Below are positions 43,541-54,551 of a DNA stretch of 64,000 bases, one piece after another. The notes under the pieces were generated by a model. That model saw nothing but the letters and a program-made list of their open reading frames with translations, made no database searches and was not told where the DNA came from. The position numbers and the translations under genes were made by a program. Numbering within the stretch: the stretch's first letter is position 1; each line of letters starts with the position of its first letter. This stretch comes from Planctomycetaceae bacterium (lineage in GTDB: Bacteria; Planctomycetota; Planctomycetia; Planctomycetales; Planctomycetaceae): NCBI GenBank assembly GCA_018699955.1, contig JABISG010000100.1, forward strand, positions 33,208 through 97,207. The letters run 5' to 3'.

Positions 43541-44448
43541 GAATCCAACCAGGTCAGGTGTTGTTGGCAAGCCAACTGTTGCAGTTTCTCGATCGCGCGG
43601 TGGGCGAGCACCCGTGTCCGTTCTTTGCTCAATCCCAGCAACCGTCCAATTTCCAGAAATGTGTGCGGCCGATCGTAACAGCCCAGCCCGAATCTCGCCG
43701 ACAGGATCGTCTTCTCTCGATCAACTAGTTCACTAAACAATCGCTGAGTTAACGACCGCCGCGCTACTTCAACTTCTTCGGCCGACGGACCGCTGACGGG
43801 ATGTTCCGCCTCTTCAAGAACGCCGCACGAATACCGCTGCCGCCACCGCACTGCCCGCGAACGGATACGCACGCAGTGATTGCGAATGGTATGTGTGGCA
43901 TACGTGCTGAAGCAATACCCACGCGAGACGTCGAACAGTTCCACCGCCCGCAACAGCGGCAGTTGTGCCGCCGCCACCAGTTCATCCAGCGGCATTGTAG
44001 AGTCAGCAAACCCACGCGCAATCGAAACAACCAATCTCTCGTTGGCGACGGAAATGCGATTGCGAATCGCCGTTGCATCGCGCAGCATTTCAGCTGCCCT
44101 CTGCGACGTTCGTCGCGTTCCCGCTCGCTGCAATGCCGATGCTCGATAGCGAACAAAGTTCATCCGCAGGAACAAGTAACGTTCTTCCTCACGCGACAGA
44201 GGAGACCGGTCAAACAGAGCGCTGTGTAACGACCATTCGGTGCCGCTGTGCACTCGGGTTTGCGGCTCATCGGAATCCAACGACGTTGGTCGCAAACCGT
44301 CGATCTCAGATTGCGCGTCTTTGGCCGCGAACAGTGGATGATCGACGTACTCAATTGTTGGCAGTGGAACGACGTGGCGATGAGTGTGGTCCGAACCGGC
44401 ACGTCGGGTCACGCAGGAGCGAGTTTCCAGATTTCGCCTGGCAATCAT
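43537..44448 (-). CDS. Sigma-70 family RNA polymerase sigma factor
   Basis: 303 residues from ATG 44448 (GGGGAG upstream); a longer frame begins at 44523 but lacks a ribosome site. Region 2 shows ISVANERLVVSIARGFADS and FSTYATHTIRNHCVR (core -10 recognition, with GYCFSTYATH in place of the usual GFKFSTYA). Region 4 holds LVDREKTILSARFGL and a helix-turn-helix (TFLEIGRLLGLSKERTRVLAHRA). The N-terminal ~90 residues are unusual and contain no classical region 1.1. It is shorter than the primary sigma factor and looks like an alternative, RpoD-like group 2/3 factor, common in planctomycetes. Its stop overlaps the epimerase start. Confidence 0.85.
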   Translation of the reverse strand: MIARRNLETRSCVTRRAGSDHTHRHVVPLPTIEYVDHPLFAAKDAQSEIDGLRPTSLDSDEPQTRVHSGTEWSLHSALFDRSPLSREEERYLFLRMNFVRYRASALQRAGTRRTSQRAAEMLRDATAIRNRISVANERLVVSIARGFADSTMPLDELVAAAQLPLLRAVELFDVSRGYCFSTYATHTIRNHCVRIRSRAVRWRQRYSCGVLEEAEHPVSGPSAEEVEVARRSLTQRLFSELVDREKTILSARFGLGCYDRPHTFLEIGRLLGLSKERTRVLAHRAIEKLQQLACQQHLTWLDS

Positions 44449-44584
44449 ATCGAATCTCCCCTTGTGATTGGGGTAATAGATAAGGATAAAGCGGTCTGCT
44501 GATAACTGAACCGCAGCGGCCATCGCCGATTAACAGAATTTCTCAGTCCATTTGGCCATCGAATATCCAGCAGCCGAGAGCACA

Positions 44585-45331
44585 ATGAACGACAAAGTCC
44601 ACCCACCTGCATACGAAACCGATCTGGCATTCGTTCACGACAGCGGATTCGGCGGTTTCGCCAACGATTCCGCGCCGGGATTACTGGCAGCGTTCAATAA
44701 AGCTGGCATCAATGATGGGCCGGTGGTCGATCTGGGATGTGGCAGTGGAATCTGGGCGCGGCATTTGACCGATGCGGGATACGACGTGACCGGCATTGAT
44801 ATTTCGCCTGCGATGATCAAGCTCGCTCGCAAGCGAGCGCCCGAAGCACATTTCCAGGTAAAATCTTTTCGAACTGCCGTCATTCCGCCCTGCCGAGCGG
44901 TGACCGCATTGGGGGAAGTTCTCTGTTATCTGCTCGATCCCCGCAACAATGCAAAAGTCCTGGCGAAACTTTGCCGCCGTATCTTCGCTGCGCTCGAACC
45001 GAATGGACTGTTGATCTTCGACATCGCCGAAGTCGGTCTCGACGTCAATCGGCCGCCCAGCTTGTGGGAACAGGATGACTGGGCCTGCCTCACGCGTTAT
45101 GAATCCGATCCCAGGAAGCAACAGTTCTGTCGGCACATCGTCACGTTTCGCCGAACGGGAAAGCTGCATCGACGCCACGAAGAAACGCATCGGATACAGC
45201 TTTATCGGCAGGCGGATGTCGCCGCGATGCTGCGCAAGATCGGTTTCCGCGTGCGCCCCGTGCGTCATTACGGCAACTACGCACTGTTGCCCAAACGCGT
45301 CGGTTTCATTGCACGCAAACCCGGTCCGTAA
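44585..45331 (+). CDS. Class I SAM-dependent methyltransferase
   Basis: 248 residues from ATG 44585 (GAGAG upstream); an earlier TTG/ATG extension to 44552 is less likely. Motif I VVDLGCGSGIWARHL, motif II GIDISPAMIKLARKRAP, and GEVLCYLLDPR fit a methyltransferase of the Methyltransf_25 type. The C-terminal half is specific (RPPSLWEQDDWACLTRYESD; THRIQLYRQADVAAMLRK). The substrate is unknown. It is convergent with metH, 30 bases apart, so its SAM supply genes are close, but that is weak evidence of a link. Confidence 0.8.
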   Translation: MNDKVHPPAYETDLAFVHDSGFGGFANDSAPGLLAAFNKAGINDGPVVDLGCGSGIWARHLTDAGYDVTGIDISPAMIKLARKRAPEAHFQVKSFRTAVIPPCRAVTALGEVLCYLLDPRNNAKVLAKLCRRIFAALEPNGLLIFDIAEVGLDVNRPPSLWEQDDWACLTRYESDPRKQQFCRHIVTFRRTGKLHRRHEETHRIQLYRQADVAAMLRKIGFRVRPVRHYGNYALLPKRVGFIARKPGP

Positions 45332-45361
45332 CGACCAATGGCCCCTTCGCGCTGTGACCCG

Positions 45362-48300
45362 TCACACAGCCGGTTCGTAGCCCAGGTTGGGGGCGAGCCA
45401 GCGTTCGGCATCGGCGAGGGACATTCCCTTTCGCGCGGCGTAGTCTTCGACCTGATCTTTCGTGATCCGGTCGATGGAGAAGTAACGCGCCTCGGGATGC
45501 GCAAAGTACAACCCGCTGACCGATGCAGCCGGCCACATGGCGAAACTTTCGGTCAGCGTGATGTCGGTATTGTCTTCGGCGTGCAGCAGATCGAACAACG
45601 TGCGCTTTTCCGTATGATCGGGACAGGCGGGATAACCAAAAGCCGGGCGGATGCCGCGGTATTTCTCGCCGATCAGTTCGTCGTTGTTCAAACTCTCATC
45701 CGCACCAAATCCCCAGTCAATTCGTGCGCGACGATGCAGCATCTCGGCAAATGCTTCAGCCAAGCGGTCGGCGAGCGACTTGGCCATGATCGCATGATAG
45801 TCGTCGTGCTGCTTCTCAAACTCTGCGGCAAGTTCGGGGCAACCGTGACCGGTCGTCACCGCGAAAGCGCCGATGTAATCGGAACGCCCACTTTCGAGCG
45901 GCGCAATATAGTCGGCCAGCGAACGGTATTCCGTCGTTCCCTTCCGTTGCCACTGTTGACGCAGCATCGGAAATCGGCAGACTTCGGCAGGCGAGCCGGA
46001 TGCGTCAGCTTCCGGATTGAAGACGACAACGTCGTCACCATCGGTCGCGGCGGGCCAGAATCCGTACACGCCGCGGGCGGTGAAGAGGTCTTCATCGATG
46101 ATCCGTTTGAGCAACGCTTGCGCGTCGGCATACAGTTTCTTCGCCTCTTCGCCGCAATCGGGATCGTCGAGAATCTTCGGGAACTTCCCGCGCAACTCCC
46201 ACGCCTGGAAGAAGGGGGACCAGTCGATGTATTCCGCGATCTTCGCGAGCGGCTGATTCTCGATCACGCGCTGCCCGAGAAACGACGGTGTATCGATCTG
46301 TACGGTCTTCCAATCGGTCCCGAATCGTTCGTCCCGCGCGTCCGCATACGGGATAAGCGATTTGTCCTTCCGATGGGCGAACTGTTCGCGGGCGTGCTGT
46401 TGGGTTACCGCATTCTCTGCGATGAATTCGTCTCGCTGATCTTTATCCAACAGCTTTTCGACCGCCGGCACCGACAGCGACGCGTTGGTGACGTGAATCA
46501 CCGGTTGCTGATATCCCGGTGCGATCTTGACGGCCGTATGTTTTTCGCTGGTCGTTGCTCCGCCGATCAACAGCGGCATTGTGAATCCCTGCGACTGCAT
46601 CTCGCGGGCCACGTGGGTCATTTCTTCCAGCGACGGCGTGATCAGTCCCGACAGGCCGATCATGTCGGCCCCCTTTTCACTGGCCGTCTGCAGAATCTTC
46701 TCAGCAGGTACCATCACACCCAGATCGATCACCTCGAAACTATTACAAGCGAGTACAACGCTGACGATGTTCTTGCCGATATCGTGAACGTCACCCTTGA
46801 CGGTCGCGAGCACAACGGTGCCGCGGGCGAGATTCGCCCCGTCCTCTTTCTCATCTTCCATAAACGGCGTGAGATAGGCGACCGCTTTCTTCATCACGCG
46901 GGCCGTCTTCACTACCTGCGGCAGAAACATTTTCCCCTCGCCGAACAACTCGCCGACGATATTCATTCCGTCCATCAAAGGACCTTGAATGATGTTAAGC
47001 GGCCGCCCGTATTTCTGCCGGGCTTCTTCGGTGTCCTCATCAATGAAGTCGGCCATTCCTTTCAGCAACGCGTATTGCAGTCGTTCTTCGACCGTACCCT
47101 CGCGCCATTCGAGAGACGCAGTCGCCTTCTTCGCGCCGCCCGATTGCTGCTTGACGGTGTCGGCATGCTCGATCAATCGCTCGGTTGCGTCTTCTCGGCG
47201 ATTGAGCAGGACATCCTCAACCATTTCGAGCAGTTGCTTGTCGATGTCTTCGTAGACTTCCAACTGGCCGGAGTTGACGATGCCCATGTCGAGGCCGGCA
47301 GCGATGGCGTGGAACAGAAAGGCGGCGTTCATTGCTTCGCGGACGACGTTGTTCCCGCGGAACGAGAACGACACGTTGCTGACGCCACCTGACGTTTTCG
47401 CGCCGGGACATTCCTGTTTAATGCGACGAACCGCTTCGATGAATTCGACGGCATAGTTGGCATGTTCTTCCATGCCGGTGCCGACGGTGAGAATGTTCGC
47501 ATCGAAGATGATGTCTTCCGGCGGAAAGCCGACCTCTTCGGTGAGCAGTTGGAATGCCCGCTTGCAGATGGCGACTTTGCGATCGGCGTCGGTCGCCTGC
47601 CCTTCTTCATCGAAGGCCATCACGATGACCGCCGCCCCGTATCGCCGCACGAGTCGAGCCTGCCGCAGAAACTCGTCTTCGCCTTCTTTCATACTGATCG
47701 AATTGACGATCCCCTTGCCCTGAACGCATTGGAGTCCCGCTTCGATGACCGACCATTTCGAGCTGTCGATCATGATGGGAACGCAGCCGATGTCCGGTTC
47801 GTCGGAGATCAGATTCAGAAAGGTGACCATCACCTTTTCACTATCGAGCAGACCTTCGTCGAGGTTGACGTCGATAATGTTCGCGCCGTTCTCAACCTGT
47901 TGGCGAGCAACGCTGAGGGCTTCTTCGTACTTCTCTTCGCGAATCAGCCGGGCGAATTTACGCGAGCCGGTGACGTTGGTTCGCTCGCCGACCATGATAA
48001 AGTTGGATTCGGGGCGAATCTGAAGTTGCTCGGTTCCGCTGTAGGTTGAGACTGACTGTGACGCGGTTCGCTGGTGCGGTTCGATTCCCTCGACGGCCTC
48101 GCAAATTCGGCGAATGTATTCGGGCGTTGTGCCGCAACATCCACCGACGATATTCACCCAACCATTTTCGGCGAAATCGCCCACCCAGCGCGCGACTTCC
48201 TCGGGCGACGAATCGAAACCGCCCATCCCGTCGGGCATGCCGGCATTGGGATAGCAACTGATGTAGCGGTCGGAGATTTTCGAGAGCGTCTCAATATACG

Positions 48301-49075
48301 GCCGCATTTGCGCCGGACCGAGCGCGCAGTTGAGGCCGATGCTCATCGCATCGAAATGCGAAAGCGACGTCCAGAACGCTTCGATGGACTGCGCGCCAAG
48401 CGTTTTGCCCCCCTCGAAAATCGTCCCGGAAACCATCACCGGCAGGCGCACGCCCGTTTCATCGAACGACCGGTTGATGGCGAACAGGCACGCCTTCATG
48501 TTCAGCGTGTCGAACGATGTTTCGGGCAGCAGAATATCGACACCGCCTGCGATCAGCCCGCGAATTTGAGTGCAGTATGAGTCCACCATCTGGGCGAACG
48601 AATGTGATCGTCGCCCCGGTTCCTCGTTGCCGCACATCGAGAGCATGACTTTCGTCGGCCCAATACTGCCGGCGACGAAGCGTGGTTTGTCGGGATCGAT
48701 CGCCGTGAACTCGTCGGCCGCACGCCTGGCAATTTCGGCGGCGGTTTGGTTGATCTCGTGCGTGAACTCATCAAGCCCGAACTCTTCGAGCGAAATCACA
48801 TTGGCGTTGAACGTATCGGTCTCAATGATATCTGCGCCGGCGTCGAGATACTCCCGATGGATGCTCTCGATCAACTCGGGCTGGGTGAGTACCAGCACGT
48901 CGTTGGCGTTCTTCAGATCAATCGCATGGTCTTTGAACCGCTGGCCGCGGTAGTCGGCTTCGGTCGGACCGGCCGCCATGACCATCGTTCCCATCGCGCC
49001 GTCGAGCACGAGAATTCGTTGGGCTAACTGGTCATCGAGCATTTCGCGGGTTGTCGGTTCGGCGACAAGGGGCAT
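45362..49075 (-). CDS. metH: Cobalamin-dependent methionine synthase
   Basis: 1237 residues, the full four-module length. It transfers the methyl of methyltetrahydrofolate to homocysteine through cobalamin. Modules in order: homocysteine-binding (~1-330; [11 protein letters not shown] carries two of the Zn cysteines), pterin-binding (~350-630; [12 protein letters not shown]), cobalamin-binding (~650-890; [14 protein letters not shown] with the axial His near residue 762, close to E. coli His759) and SAM-dependent reactivation domain (~900-1237; [15 protein letters not shown]). All modules look intact. It heads the metH-metF-metK series on one strand and depends on external or internal B12. 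Confidence 0.95.
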   Translation of the reverse strand: MPLVAEPTTREMLDDQLAQRILVLDGAMGTMVMAAGPTEADYRGQRFKDHAIDLKNANDVLVLTQPELIESIHREYLDAGADIIETDTFNANVISLEEFGLDEFTHEINQTAAEIARRAADEFTAIDPDKPRFVAGSIGPTKVMLSMCGNEEPGRRSHSFAQMVDSYCTQIRGLIAGGVDILLPETSFDTLNMKACLFAINRSFDETGVRLPVMVSGTIFEGGKTLGAQSIEAFWTSLSHFDAMSIGLNCALGPAQMRPYIETLSKISDRYISCYPNAGMPDGMGGFDSSPEEVARWVGDFAENGWVNIVGGCCGTTPEYIRRICEAVEGIEPHQRTASQSVSTYSGTEQLQIRPESNFIMVGERTNVTGSRKFARLIREEKYEEALSVARQQVENGANIIDVNLDEGLLDSEKVMVTFLNLISDEPDIGCVPIMIDSSKWSVIEAGLQCVQGKGIVNSISMKEGEDEFLRQARLVRRYGAAVIVMAFDEEGQATDADRKVAICKRAFQLLTEEVGFPPEDIIFDANILTVGTGMEEHANYAVEFIEAVRRIKQECPGAKTSGGVSNVSFSFRGNNVVREAMNAAFLFHAIAAGLDMGIVNSGQLEVYEDIDKQLLEMVEDVLLNRREDATERLIEHADTVKQQSGGAKKATASLEWREGTVEERLQYALLKGMADFIDEDTEEARQKYGRPLNIIQGPLMDGMNIVGELFGEGKMFLPQVVKTARVMKKAVAYLTPFMEDEKEDGANLARGTVVLATVKGDVHDIGKNIVSVVLACNSFEVIDLGVMVPAEKILQTASEKGADMIGLSGLITPSLEEMTHVAREMQSQGFTMPLLIGGATTSEKHTAVKIAPGYQQPVIHVTNASLSVPAVEKLLDKDQRDEFIAENAVTQQHAREQFAHRKDKSLIPYADARDERFGTDWKTVQIDTPSFLGQRVIENQPLAKIAEYIDWSPFFQAWELRGKFPKILDDPDCGEEAKKLYADAQALLKRIIDEDLFTARGVYGFWPAATDGDDVVVFNPEADASGSPAEVCRFPMLRQQWQRKGTTEYRSLADYIAPLESGRSDYIGAFAVTTGHGCPELAAEFEKQHDDYHAIMAKSLADRLAEAFAEMLHRRARIDWGFGADESLNNDELIGEKYRGIRPAFGYPACPDHTEKRTLFDLLHAEDNTDITLTESFAMWPAASVSGLYFAHPEARYFSIDRITKDQVEDYAARKGMSLADAERWLAPNLGYEPAV

Positions 49076-49122
49076 GGAAAAATCACTCTTTACAGCGTTG
49101 AGGAAAACTCATTTAGTCGGCC

Positions 49123-49175
49123 CGCTTGCGGTTTCGCGACACCGGTTCGTCTCATCGTTCGCTAAACCGCAAGCG
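49123..49175. repeat. CGCTTGCGGTTTAGC palindrome family, copy between metH and metF
   Basis: CGCTTGCGGTTTCGCG (49123-49138) and CGCTAAACCGCAAGCG (49160-49175) form the arms. It fills most of the gap between metF (upstream) and metH on the - strand. Confidence 0.65.
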
Positions 49176-49188
49176 ACGTTCGTCGGCT

Positions 49189-50079
49189 TCACGCACATTC
49201 GGATTGTGCGCGTTTGAAACCGAGCGCGTCGAGAATCCGTTCACAGGCTCGCGAGCGGTTCAAAGCATAAAAGTGAATGCCCGGTACGCCCTCGTCCATC
49301 AATTGGCGGCATTGCTGAATCGCGTGTTCCACGCCAATTTCAAACTGTGCTTCTTTGTCGTCTTGTGCCGCTTCGAGTTGGGCCGACAAGTCGTCGGGAA
49401 CTTCCGCCCCGCACATCGCCGCAATCCGTTGGATTCGCGAGAAATTCGTAATCGGCATGATTCCCGGTATCAACGGGACTTCGATGCCCGTCTGTTTGCA
49501 TTGTTCGCGGAAGCGCAGGAATTTCTCGTTGACGTAGAACAACTGAGTGTAGACGGCATCGGCACCGGCATCGACTTTTCGTTTCAGGTTTGCCAAATCG
49601 GTGGCGGCATCGGGCGCTTCCTGATGCTTCTCGGGATAGCCGGCAACGCCAATGCCCATCTCCGGACACTCGCGGCGAATCAGTTCCACGAGTTCGTTGG
49701 CGTGTTGCAGCCCGCCCTCAACAGCTTCGAATGTTTCTTGTCCCTGCGGCGGATCGCCACGGAGAGCCATAATGTTGCGGATGCCGTTGTCGCCGGCCAA
49801 CCGTAGCCATTCGCGTAATTCATCCACCGTCGAACCGACACAGGTGAAGTGCGAGGTGGCCGAAATGCCGAGCGAATCCTGAATCTCGGCACACCATTCC
49901 ACCGTGCGGTGCTGTGTGGTACCGCCGGCTCCGTAGGTGCAGGAAATGAACGCTGGTCGATAGACCGACAGCCGCTTCAACGACTGCCGTAGCGATTCAT
50001 CGCCAGCCTCCGTTTTGGGCGGAAAGATCTCGATCGACAGTCCGAATTGCGACCGGCGGTAAACGTCCCGGATGCGCAT
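49189..50079 (-). CDS. metF: Methylenetetrahydrofolate reductase
   Basis: 296 residues; GAGG precedes the ATG. It reduces 5,10-methylene-THF to 5-methyl-THF, the methyl donor for MetH, with FAD. The TIM-barrel features are present: [15 protein letters not shown] near the start (Glu after FPPK is catalytic), [29 protein letters not shown] and [13 protein letters not shown]. It lies between metH and metK on the same strand. Product and neighbouring enzymes act in successive steps. Confidence 0.95.
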   Translation of the reverse strand: MRIRDVYRRSQFGLSIEIFPPKTEAGDESLRQSLKRLSVYRPAFISCTYGAGGTTQHRTVEWCAEIQDSLGISATSHFTCVGSTVDELREWLRLAGDNGIRNIMALRGDPPQGQETFEAVEGGLQHANELVELIRRECPEMGIGVAGYPEKHQEAPDAATDLANLKRKVDAGADAVYTQLFYVNEKFLRFREQCKQTGIEVPLIPGIMPITNFSRIQRIAAMCGAEVPDDLSAQLEAAQDDKEAQFEIGVEHAIQQCRQLMDEGVPGIHFYALNRSRACERILDALGFKRAQSECA

Positions 50080-50194
50080 GGCGATTTCCTCAAAAGCCGT
50101 TTGCTAAAGTGTTTGCCATATCCGCAGCCGTGACCTGCGTGGGTGTCCAGAATACGTAAGATACGCTTTCTCGACAAGATAGCCTGTGATTGCA

Positions 50195-50267
50195 AACCTG
50201 CAGATTGAGCAAGCAAAAGGTGGAACGCAGTTGTCGTATCAACCCTTGCTTGCGCTGCGGGCTGGTT
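50195..50267. repeat. CCCTTGC palindrome family, one conserved arm
   Basis: AACCCTTGCTTGCGCTGCGG with GCTGGTT (50241-50267) matches the right arm at 27302-27328. A degraded left arm may lie at 50195-50221 (GAGCAAGCAAAAGG). It ends eight bases before the metK stop. Confidence 0.55.
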
Positions 50268-50274
50268 TTCTGTG

Positions 50275-51465
50275 TCACGCCGCCTTGCGCAGCTGTTCTG
50301 TTGCAGTTGTTGTTTCAGTCGCGCCAAGTCCGGCCGCGTCGCGGAGGTCGGCGGCTTTGTCGGTCGATTCCCAATTGAAATCTTCGTCGTCGCGGCCGAA
50401 ATGTCCGCCCCATGCCGTCTTGCGGAAGATCGGGCGACGCAGGTCGAGATGTTCGATAATTCCCCGCGGTGTCAGCGGGAAGTGCTCACGAACCAGTTCG
50501 CTGATGCGATCTTCCGGAATGCAGGCGGTCCCGTTGGTTTCGACGTGGACACTTACGGGGTCGGCCACACCGATTGCATAGGCCAACTGGATTTCGCATT
50601 CGTCGGCCAAACCGGCAGAGACAATGTTCTTCGCCACATAACGAGCCATGTACGCGGCCGAGCGATCGACCTTGGTTGCGTCTTTGCCGCTGAAGGCACC
50701 GCCGCCATGTCGACCCCATCCGCCGTAGGTATCGACGATGATCTTACGTCCGGTCAGGCCGGTGTCGCCATGCGGACCGCCGACAACAAAGCGTCCGGTC
50801 GGGTTGACGTGATACTGCGTCGAATCGCTCAACAGATGGCTGGGAACCGTCTGCTGAATGACTTCGGGAATTACCCAGTCGGCAATTTGTTGCTGTGAGA
50901 CTTCCGGCGCGTGTTGCGTTGAAACCACCACGGCCGACACTCCGACGGGCGTCGATCCGTCGTACTCGACGGTGACCTGACTTTTGCTATCGGGCCGCAG
51001 CCAACCGACTGCTTCCTGTTGCCGCAGTTCAGTCAACTTGTTGAGAATACGGTGCGAGAGCGCGATCGGCAACGGCATCAATTCAGGTGTTTGGTTGCAG
51101 GCGTAGCCGAACATCAAACCCTGATCGCCGGCCCCTTCGCGATCGACGCCCTGAGCGATGTCGCCGCTTTGTGTGTGCAGTGAAAGGAAGATGCGGCAGG
51201 CATCGGCATTAAAACCAATGTCGTCGCTGGTGTAGCCGATGTCAGACAGAATGTCGCGAATGACTTTCTGGTGATCGATGCTCGCCTGTGTGGTCACTTC
51301 GCCGGAGAGCACCACCAGATCGGTTGTGCAAAGTGTTTCGCAGGCGACGCGCGAGAGCGGGTCTTGTTCCAACAGGGCGTCGAGAATTCCGTCTGAAACC
51401 TGATCCGATACCTTATCGGGATGCCCCATGCTGACCGATTCACTGGTGAAGAAATAGCGCCCCAT
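50275..51465 (-). CDS. metK: S-adenosylmethionine synthetase
   Basis: 396 residues from ATG 51465, preceded by GGGAGG; a longer frame from 51519 adds nothing conserved. It makes SAM from methionine and ATP. Conserved features are [69 protein letters not shown] (ATP/phosphate-binding loops) and YVAKNIV. The length is normal. Divergent from ahcY with ~300 bases between; no SAM or SAH riboswitch could be seen in front of either gene by eye. Confidence 0.96.
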   Translation of the reverse strand: MGRYFFTSESVSMGHPDKVSDQVSDGILDALLEQDPLSRVACETLCTTDLVVLSGEVTTQASIDHQKVIRDILSDIGYTSDDIGFNADACRIFLSLHTQSGDIAQGVDREGAGDQGLMFGYACNQTPELMPLPIALSHRILNKLTELRQQEAVGWLRPDSKSQVTVEYDGSTPVGVSAVVVSTQHAPEVSQQQIADWVIPEVIQQTVPSHLLSDSTQYHVNPTGRFVVGGPHGDTGLTGRKIIVDTYGGWGRHGGGAFSGKDATKVDRSAAYMARYVAKNIVSAGLADECEIQLAYAIGVADPVSVHVETNGTACIPEDRISELVREHFPLTPRGIIEHLDLRRPIFRKTAWGGHFGRDDEDFNWESTDKAADLRDAAGLGATETTTATEQLRKAA

Positions 51466-51768
51466 TGTGTGCCTCCCTGCGAAATGAATGTTTGCTGTTT
51501 GCGCTCTGCGAATCCGCACGGAACGGGCGAATGGCCGCGGCGCGGCGGGGGATTCTATTTAGATCGCGTCATTCCTCCAACAGCAATCCCGTTTCCCAAG
51601 CGAATTCAAGGTTGTCGAAGCGGCAGCGACTACCTATCTTAATGGCGCGAGCGGTTTTCGACGCCCGCAAAGGTGTCCGTATGCACACAGAACCCAGCCG
51701 GTTGATGTGCCGGTTTCAGGGAAATTGCTCCCACGAAATTTGATCCCCACAGAAGTTGAGGAACAGAG
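51466..51768. other. Divergent promoter region of metK and ahcY
   Basis: 303 bases. It should hold promoters for both genes. I looked for SAM- or SAH-riboswitch cores and found no convincing match. A G/C-rich stretch near 51520-51550 (CCGCGGCGCGGCGGGG) is on the metK side. No gene seen. Confidence 0.45.
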
Positions 51769-53217
51769 ATGTCTACGATGACGACGTTCGATTTTAAGGT
51801 CAAAGATTTGTCGCTGGCCGAGTGGGGACGAAAAGAACTCGACTTGGCCGAAAGAGAAATGCCGGGCCTGATGGCCTGCCGCGAAGAATACGGATCGAGC
51901 AAACCGTTGGCCGGTCAGCGGATTATGGGTTCGCTTCACATGACCGTGCAGACGGCCGTGTTGATTGAAACGCTGACGGAACTGGGAGCCGACGTCCGCT
52001 GGTGCTCGTGCAATATTTTCAGCACGCAGGATCACGCGGCCGCTGCCATCGTCGTGGGGAAAGGCGGAACCCCCGACGACCCGCGCGGCATTCCGGTCTT
52101 CGCCTGGAAGGGTGAGTCTCTCGAAGAGTACTGGTGGTGTACGCAACAGGCGCTGAACTTCGGCGATGGCGAAGGGCCTACGCAAATTGTCGATGACGGC
52201 GGCGATGCCACGCTGCTCATTCACAACGGATACAAGTACGAAAACGAAGGCGCAGTGCCAGGACCGGAAACCGCCGACAACGAGGAGTTCGAGGAAATCC
52301 TCAAACTGCTCGGTAGCTGTTTCGACGAAGACCCGCAGCGTTGGCATAAGGTGGCTGCTGCCTGTCAGGGCGTTAGCGAAGAAACAACCACCGGTGTGCA
52401 TCGGTTGTATGAAATGGAACGCAACGGCTCGCTGCTGTTCCCCGCCATCAACGTCAACGACTCCGTCACCAAGAGCAAGTTCGACAATCTCTACGGCTGT
52501 CGGCATTCGCTCATCGACGGATTGTTCCGCGCCAGCGACGTGATGGTCTCGGGCAAGGTGGCCGTTGTTTGCGGTTACGGCGATGTCGGCAAAGGCTGTG
52601 CTCAATCGCTCAAAGGACAGGGAGCGCGGGTCATCATCACCGAGATCGATCCGATTTGCGCACTGCAGGCAGCGATGGAAGGGTATGAAGTACTGACCCT
52701 GGAAGACACGCTCTCGTATGCCGACATCTACATCACCACTACCGGCAACAAGGACATCATTGTAGCCGCGCACATGGCCGGCATGAAAGACGGTGCGATC
52801 GTCGGAAACATCGGCCACTTCGACAACGAAATCGACATGGCCGGCCTGAAGGCAACGCCCGGCATCAAGCACACGAACATCAAACCGCAGTACGACATGT
52901 GGACCTACGAGGACGGCCACAGCGTTCTCATTCTGGCTGAAGGCCGTCTGCTCAATTTGGGTTGTGCGACGGGACATCCCAGTTTCGTGATGTCGAACAG
53001 TTTCACCAACCAGTCGATCGCGCAGGTGGAATTGGCCCAGAACCAGGACGCCTACGACAACAAGGTCTACACGCTACCCAAGCACCTCGACGAAAAGGTC
53101 GCCCGCCTGCATCTGGATAAGCTCGGCGTCAAACTATCGACGTTGAGCCAGGATCAGGCCGACTATCTCGGTATCCCGGTCGAAGGGCCGTACAAGCCGG
53201 AGTACTACCGGTACTAA
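51769..53217 (+). CDS. ahcY: Adenosylhomocysteinase
   Basis: 482 residues; GAGGA precedes the ATG. It hydrolyses S-adenosylhomocysteine to homocysteine and adenosine, removing the inhibitor of methyltransferases. The first half has [17 protein letters not shown] and [13 protein letters not shown] segments; the NAD domain shows [13 protein letters not shown] near residue 264; the C-terminus ends KPEYYRY, the conserved end of the family. The NAD-binding lysine/tyrosine tail is intact. Homocysteine feeds MetH encoded on the opposite strand nearby. A strong terminator follows. Confidence 0.96.
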   Translation: MSTMTTFDFKVKDLSLAEWGRKELDLAEREMPGLMACREEYGSSKPLAGQRIMGSLHMTVQTAVLIETLTELGADVRWCSCNIFSTQDHAAAAIVVGKGGTPDDPRGIPVFAWKGESLEEYWWCTQQALNFGDGEGPTQIVDDGGDATLLIHNGYKYENEGAVPGPETADNEEFEEILKLLGSCFDEDPQRWHKVAAACQGVSEETTTGVHRLYEMERNGSLLFPAINVNDSVTKSKFDNLYGCRHSLIDGLFRASDVMVSGKVAVVCGYGDVGKGCAQSLKGQGARVIITEIDPICALQAAMEGYEVLTLEDTLSYADIYITTTGNKDIIVAAHMAGMKDGAIVGNIGHFDNEIDMAGLKATPGIKHTNIKPQYDMWTYEDGHSVLILAEGRLLNLGCATGHPSFVMSNSFTNQSIAQVELAQNQDAYDNKVYTLPKHLDEKVARLHLDKLGVKLSTLSQDQADYLGIPVEGPYKPEYYRY

Positions 53218-53259
53218 GCCGGTCGAGAGTCGAGGGACAAGAGTCAAGAGCAAGAGACC

Positions 53260-53293
53260 AATAGCCCGCGGGTGGCAACGCCCGCGGGCTATT
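53260..53293. terminator. Strong terminator after ahcY
   Basis: AATAGCCCGCGGG and CCCGCGGGCTATT pair perfectly (13 bp) around an eight-base loop, with TTCGTTG after the stem. It is 43 bases after the ahcY stop. Confidence 0.8.
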
Positions 53294-53412
53294 TTCGTTG
53301 CCGTGGTTGGCGGGCTTGTTGTGATGCCGTCGCCTGGCCGTTTACAATCGAATGCAACGAGTAACTCTTTCGCAACGTCGCGACCACACATATTTCTTCA
53401 AGGCAAGAATCG

Positions 53413-54336
53413 ATGAATCACAATTCCAACCGACGCCAGTTTCTCAACTCATCCCTCGGTATCGCTGCCGGTTTGGCTGTCGGCGGGCCGTTGTCGTCGT
53501 TCGTTTATTCAGCCGACGATAAGAAAAAACCGCTCTACAAAATCTCCTGCACCGAATACTCGCTGCATCGGATGATCGCCAAAAAGGAGCTGGACAATCT
53601 CGATTACGCCGCATTCATTCGCAAGACGTTTGACCTCGACGGCGTTGAATACTGGAACAAACCATTTTTCACCAAGGCCGAAGACAAGAACTACATCACC
53701 GACATGCGCAAACGGGCCGACGATGTTGGAGTTGCCGGGACGGTAATTCTGATCGATAGCGAAGGCAACCTCGGCGACCCGGACGAAGCGAAGCGGATCG
53801 ACGCTGTCAATCGCCACAAGAAATGGGTCGTCTGTGCGAAGCAACTCGGTTGTCATTCCATTCGCGTCAATGCGCGTTCCAAAGGAACCTACGAAGAGCA
53901 ACAGAAGTTGGCCGCCGACGGTTTACGACGTCTCTCCGAATTTGCCAAGCCGCTCGAAATGGGCGTCATCGTCGAAAACCACGGCGGAAACTCATCCAAC
54001 GGAAAATGGTTGGCCGACGTGATGAAAATGGTCGATCTGCCGAATTGCGGCACCCTGCCCGACTTCGGAAACTTCGGCGACTACGACCGTTATAAAGGGA
54101 CGCGGGAGTTGATGCCGTTCGCCAAATCGGTCAGCGCGAAAGCTCATGAATTCGACAAGGACGGCAACGAAACCAAAACCGATTTCTACAAGATCATGAA
54201 GATCGTCGTGGATGCCGGCTATCGTGGTTACGTCGGCATTGAGTTCGAAGGCGGCACGATTCCCGAAGTCGAAGGCGTGAAACTGACCAAGGCACTGCTC
54301 GAACGCGTGCGGGAGCGGCTGACGAAATCAACGTAG
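53413..54336 (+). CDS. Tat-exported xylose-isomerase-like TIM-barrel protein
   Basis: 307 residues. The N-terminus (NRRQFLNSSLGIAAGLAVGG) is a twin-arginine signal, so it is exported folded. The rest is an AP endonuclease/xylose-isomerase-type barrel: ISCTEYSLHRM, DGVEYW, GVAGTVILIDSEG, HSIRVNAR, GVIVENHGG (metal-binding Glu), LPDFGNFG and GYVGIEFEG (second Glu). Such planctomycete proteins are thought to act on sugars or inositols; no substrate can be named. AAGG precedes the ATG. Likely monocistronic between a terminator and the 84-bp element. Confidence 0.8.
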   Translation: MNHNSNRRQFLNSSLGIAAGLAVGGPLSSFVYSADDKKKPLYKISCTEYSLHRMIAKKELDNLDYAAFIRKTFDLDGVEYWNKPFFTKAEDKNYITDMRKRADDVGVAGTVILIDSEGNLGDPDEAKRIDAVNRHKKWVVCAKQLGCHSIRVNARSKGTYEEQQKLAADGLRRLSEFAKPLEMGVIVENHGGNSSNGKWLADVMKMVDLPNCGTLPDFGNFGDYDRYKGTRELMPFAKSVSAKAHEFDKDGNETKTDFYKIMKIVVDAGYRGYVGIEFEGGTIPEVEGVKLTKALLERVRERLTKST

Positions 54337-54343
54337 GCGCAAG

Positions 54344-54427
54344 GGTGCATGTGCAGAGTGTTCGATGCCACAGCGATAGTAGATCTTGGGGCTGCGCTCT
54401 CAATACGTCACTTCGATCCCAGGCACC
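54344..54427 (-). repeat. 86-bp element with terminal inverted repeats, copy 2
   Basis: Read on the - strand it begins GGTGCCTGGGATCGAAG and ends TGCACATGCACC; interior blocks GTGACGTATTG, GAGCGCAGCCCC, ATCGCTGTGGCATCGAA and ACTCTGC align with copy 1 at 22766-22851. It is 84 bp long. The terminal repeats are less perfect than in copy 1. Confidence 0.75.
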
Positions 54428-54551
54428 CGTCTGCGAAATCGAGAAACTGACCATCTCCGGTTTCGGCCCGTTGTTTTGAAGCGCACGCCATAGTTGGTTA
54501 CAGTAGCAGGCGTAAACTGCAGCCAGATTCTGCCACATGAAGGGGCCAGCT

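Noticed and set aside
45338..47392. Long open frame of 684 codons on the + strand antisense to metH
   Set aside because: It lies wholly inside metH, whose four modules are recognisable; the antisense product has no family features.
51466..51768. SAM or SAH riboswitch before metK or ahcY
   Set aside because: No recognisable conserved core in either orientation by eye; a covariance search would be needed to exclude it fully.
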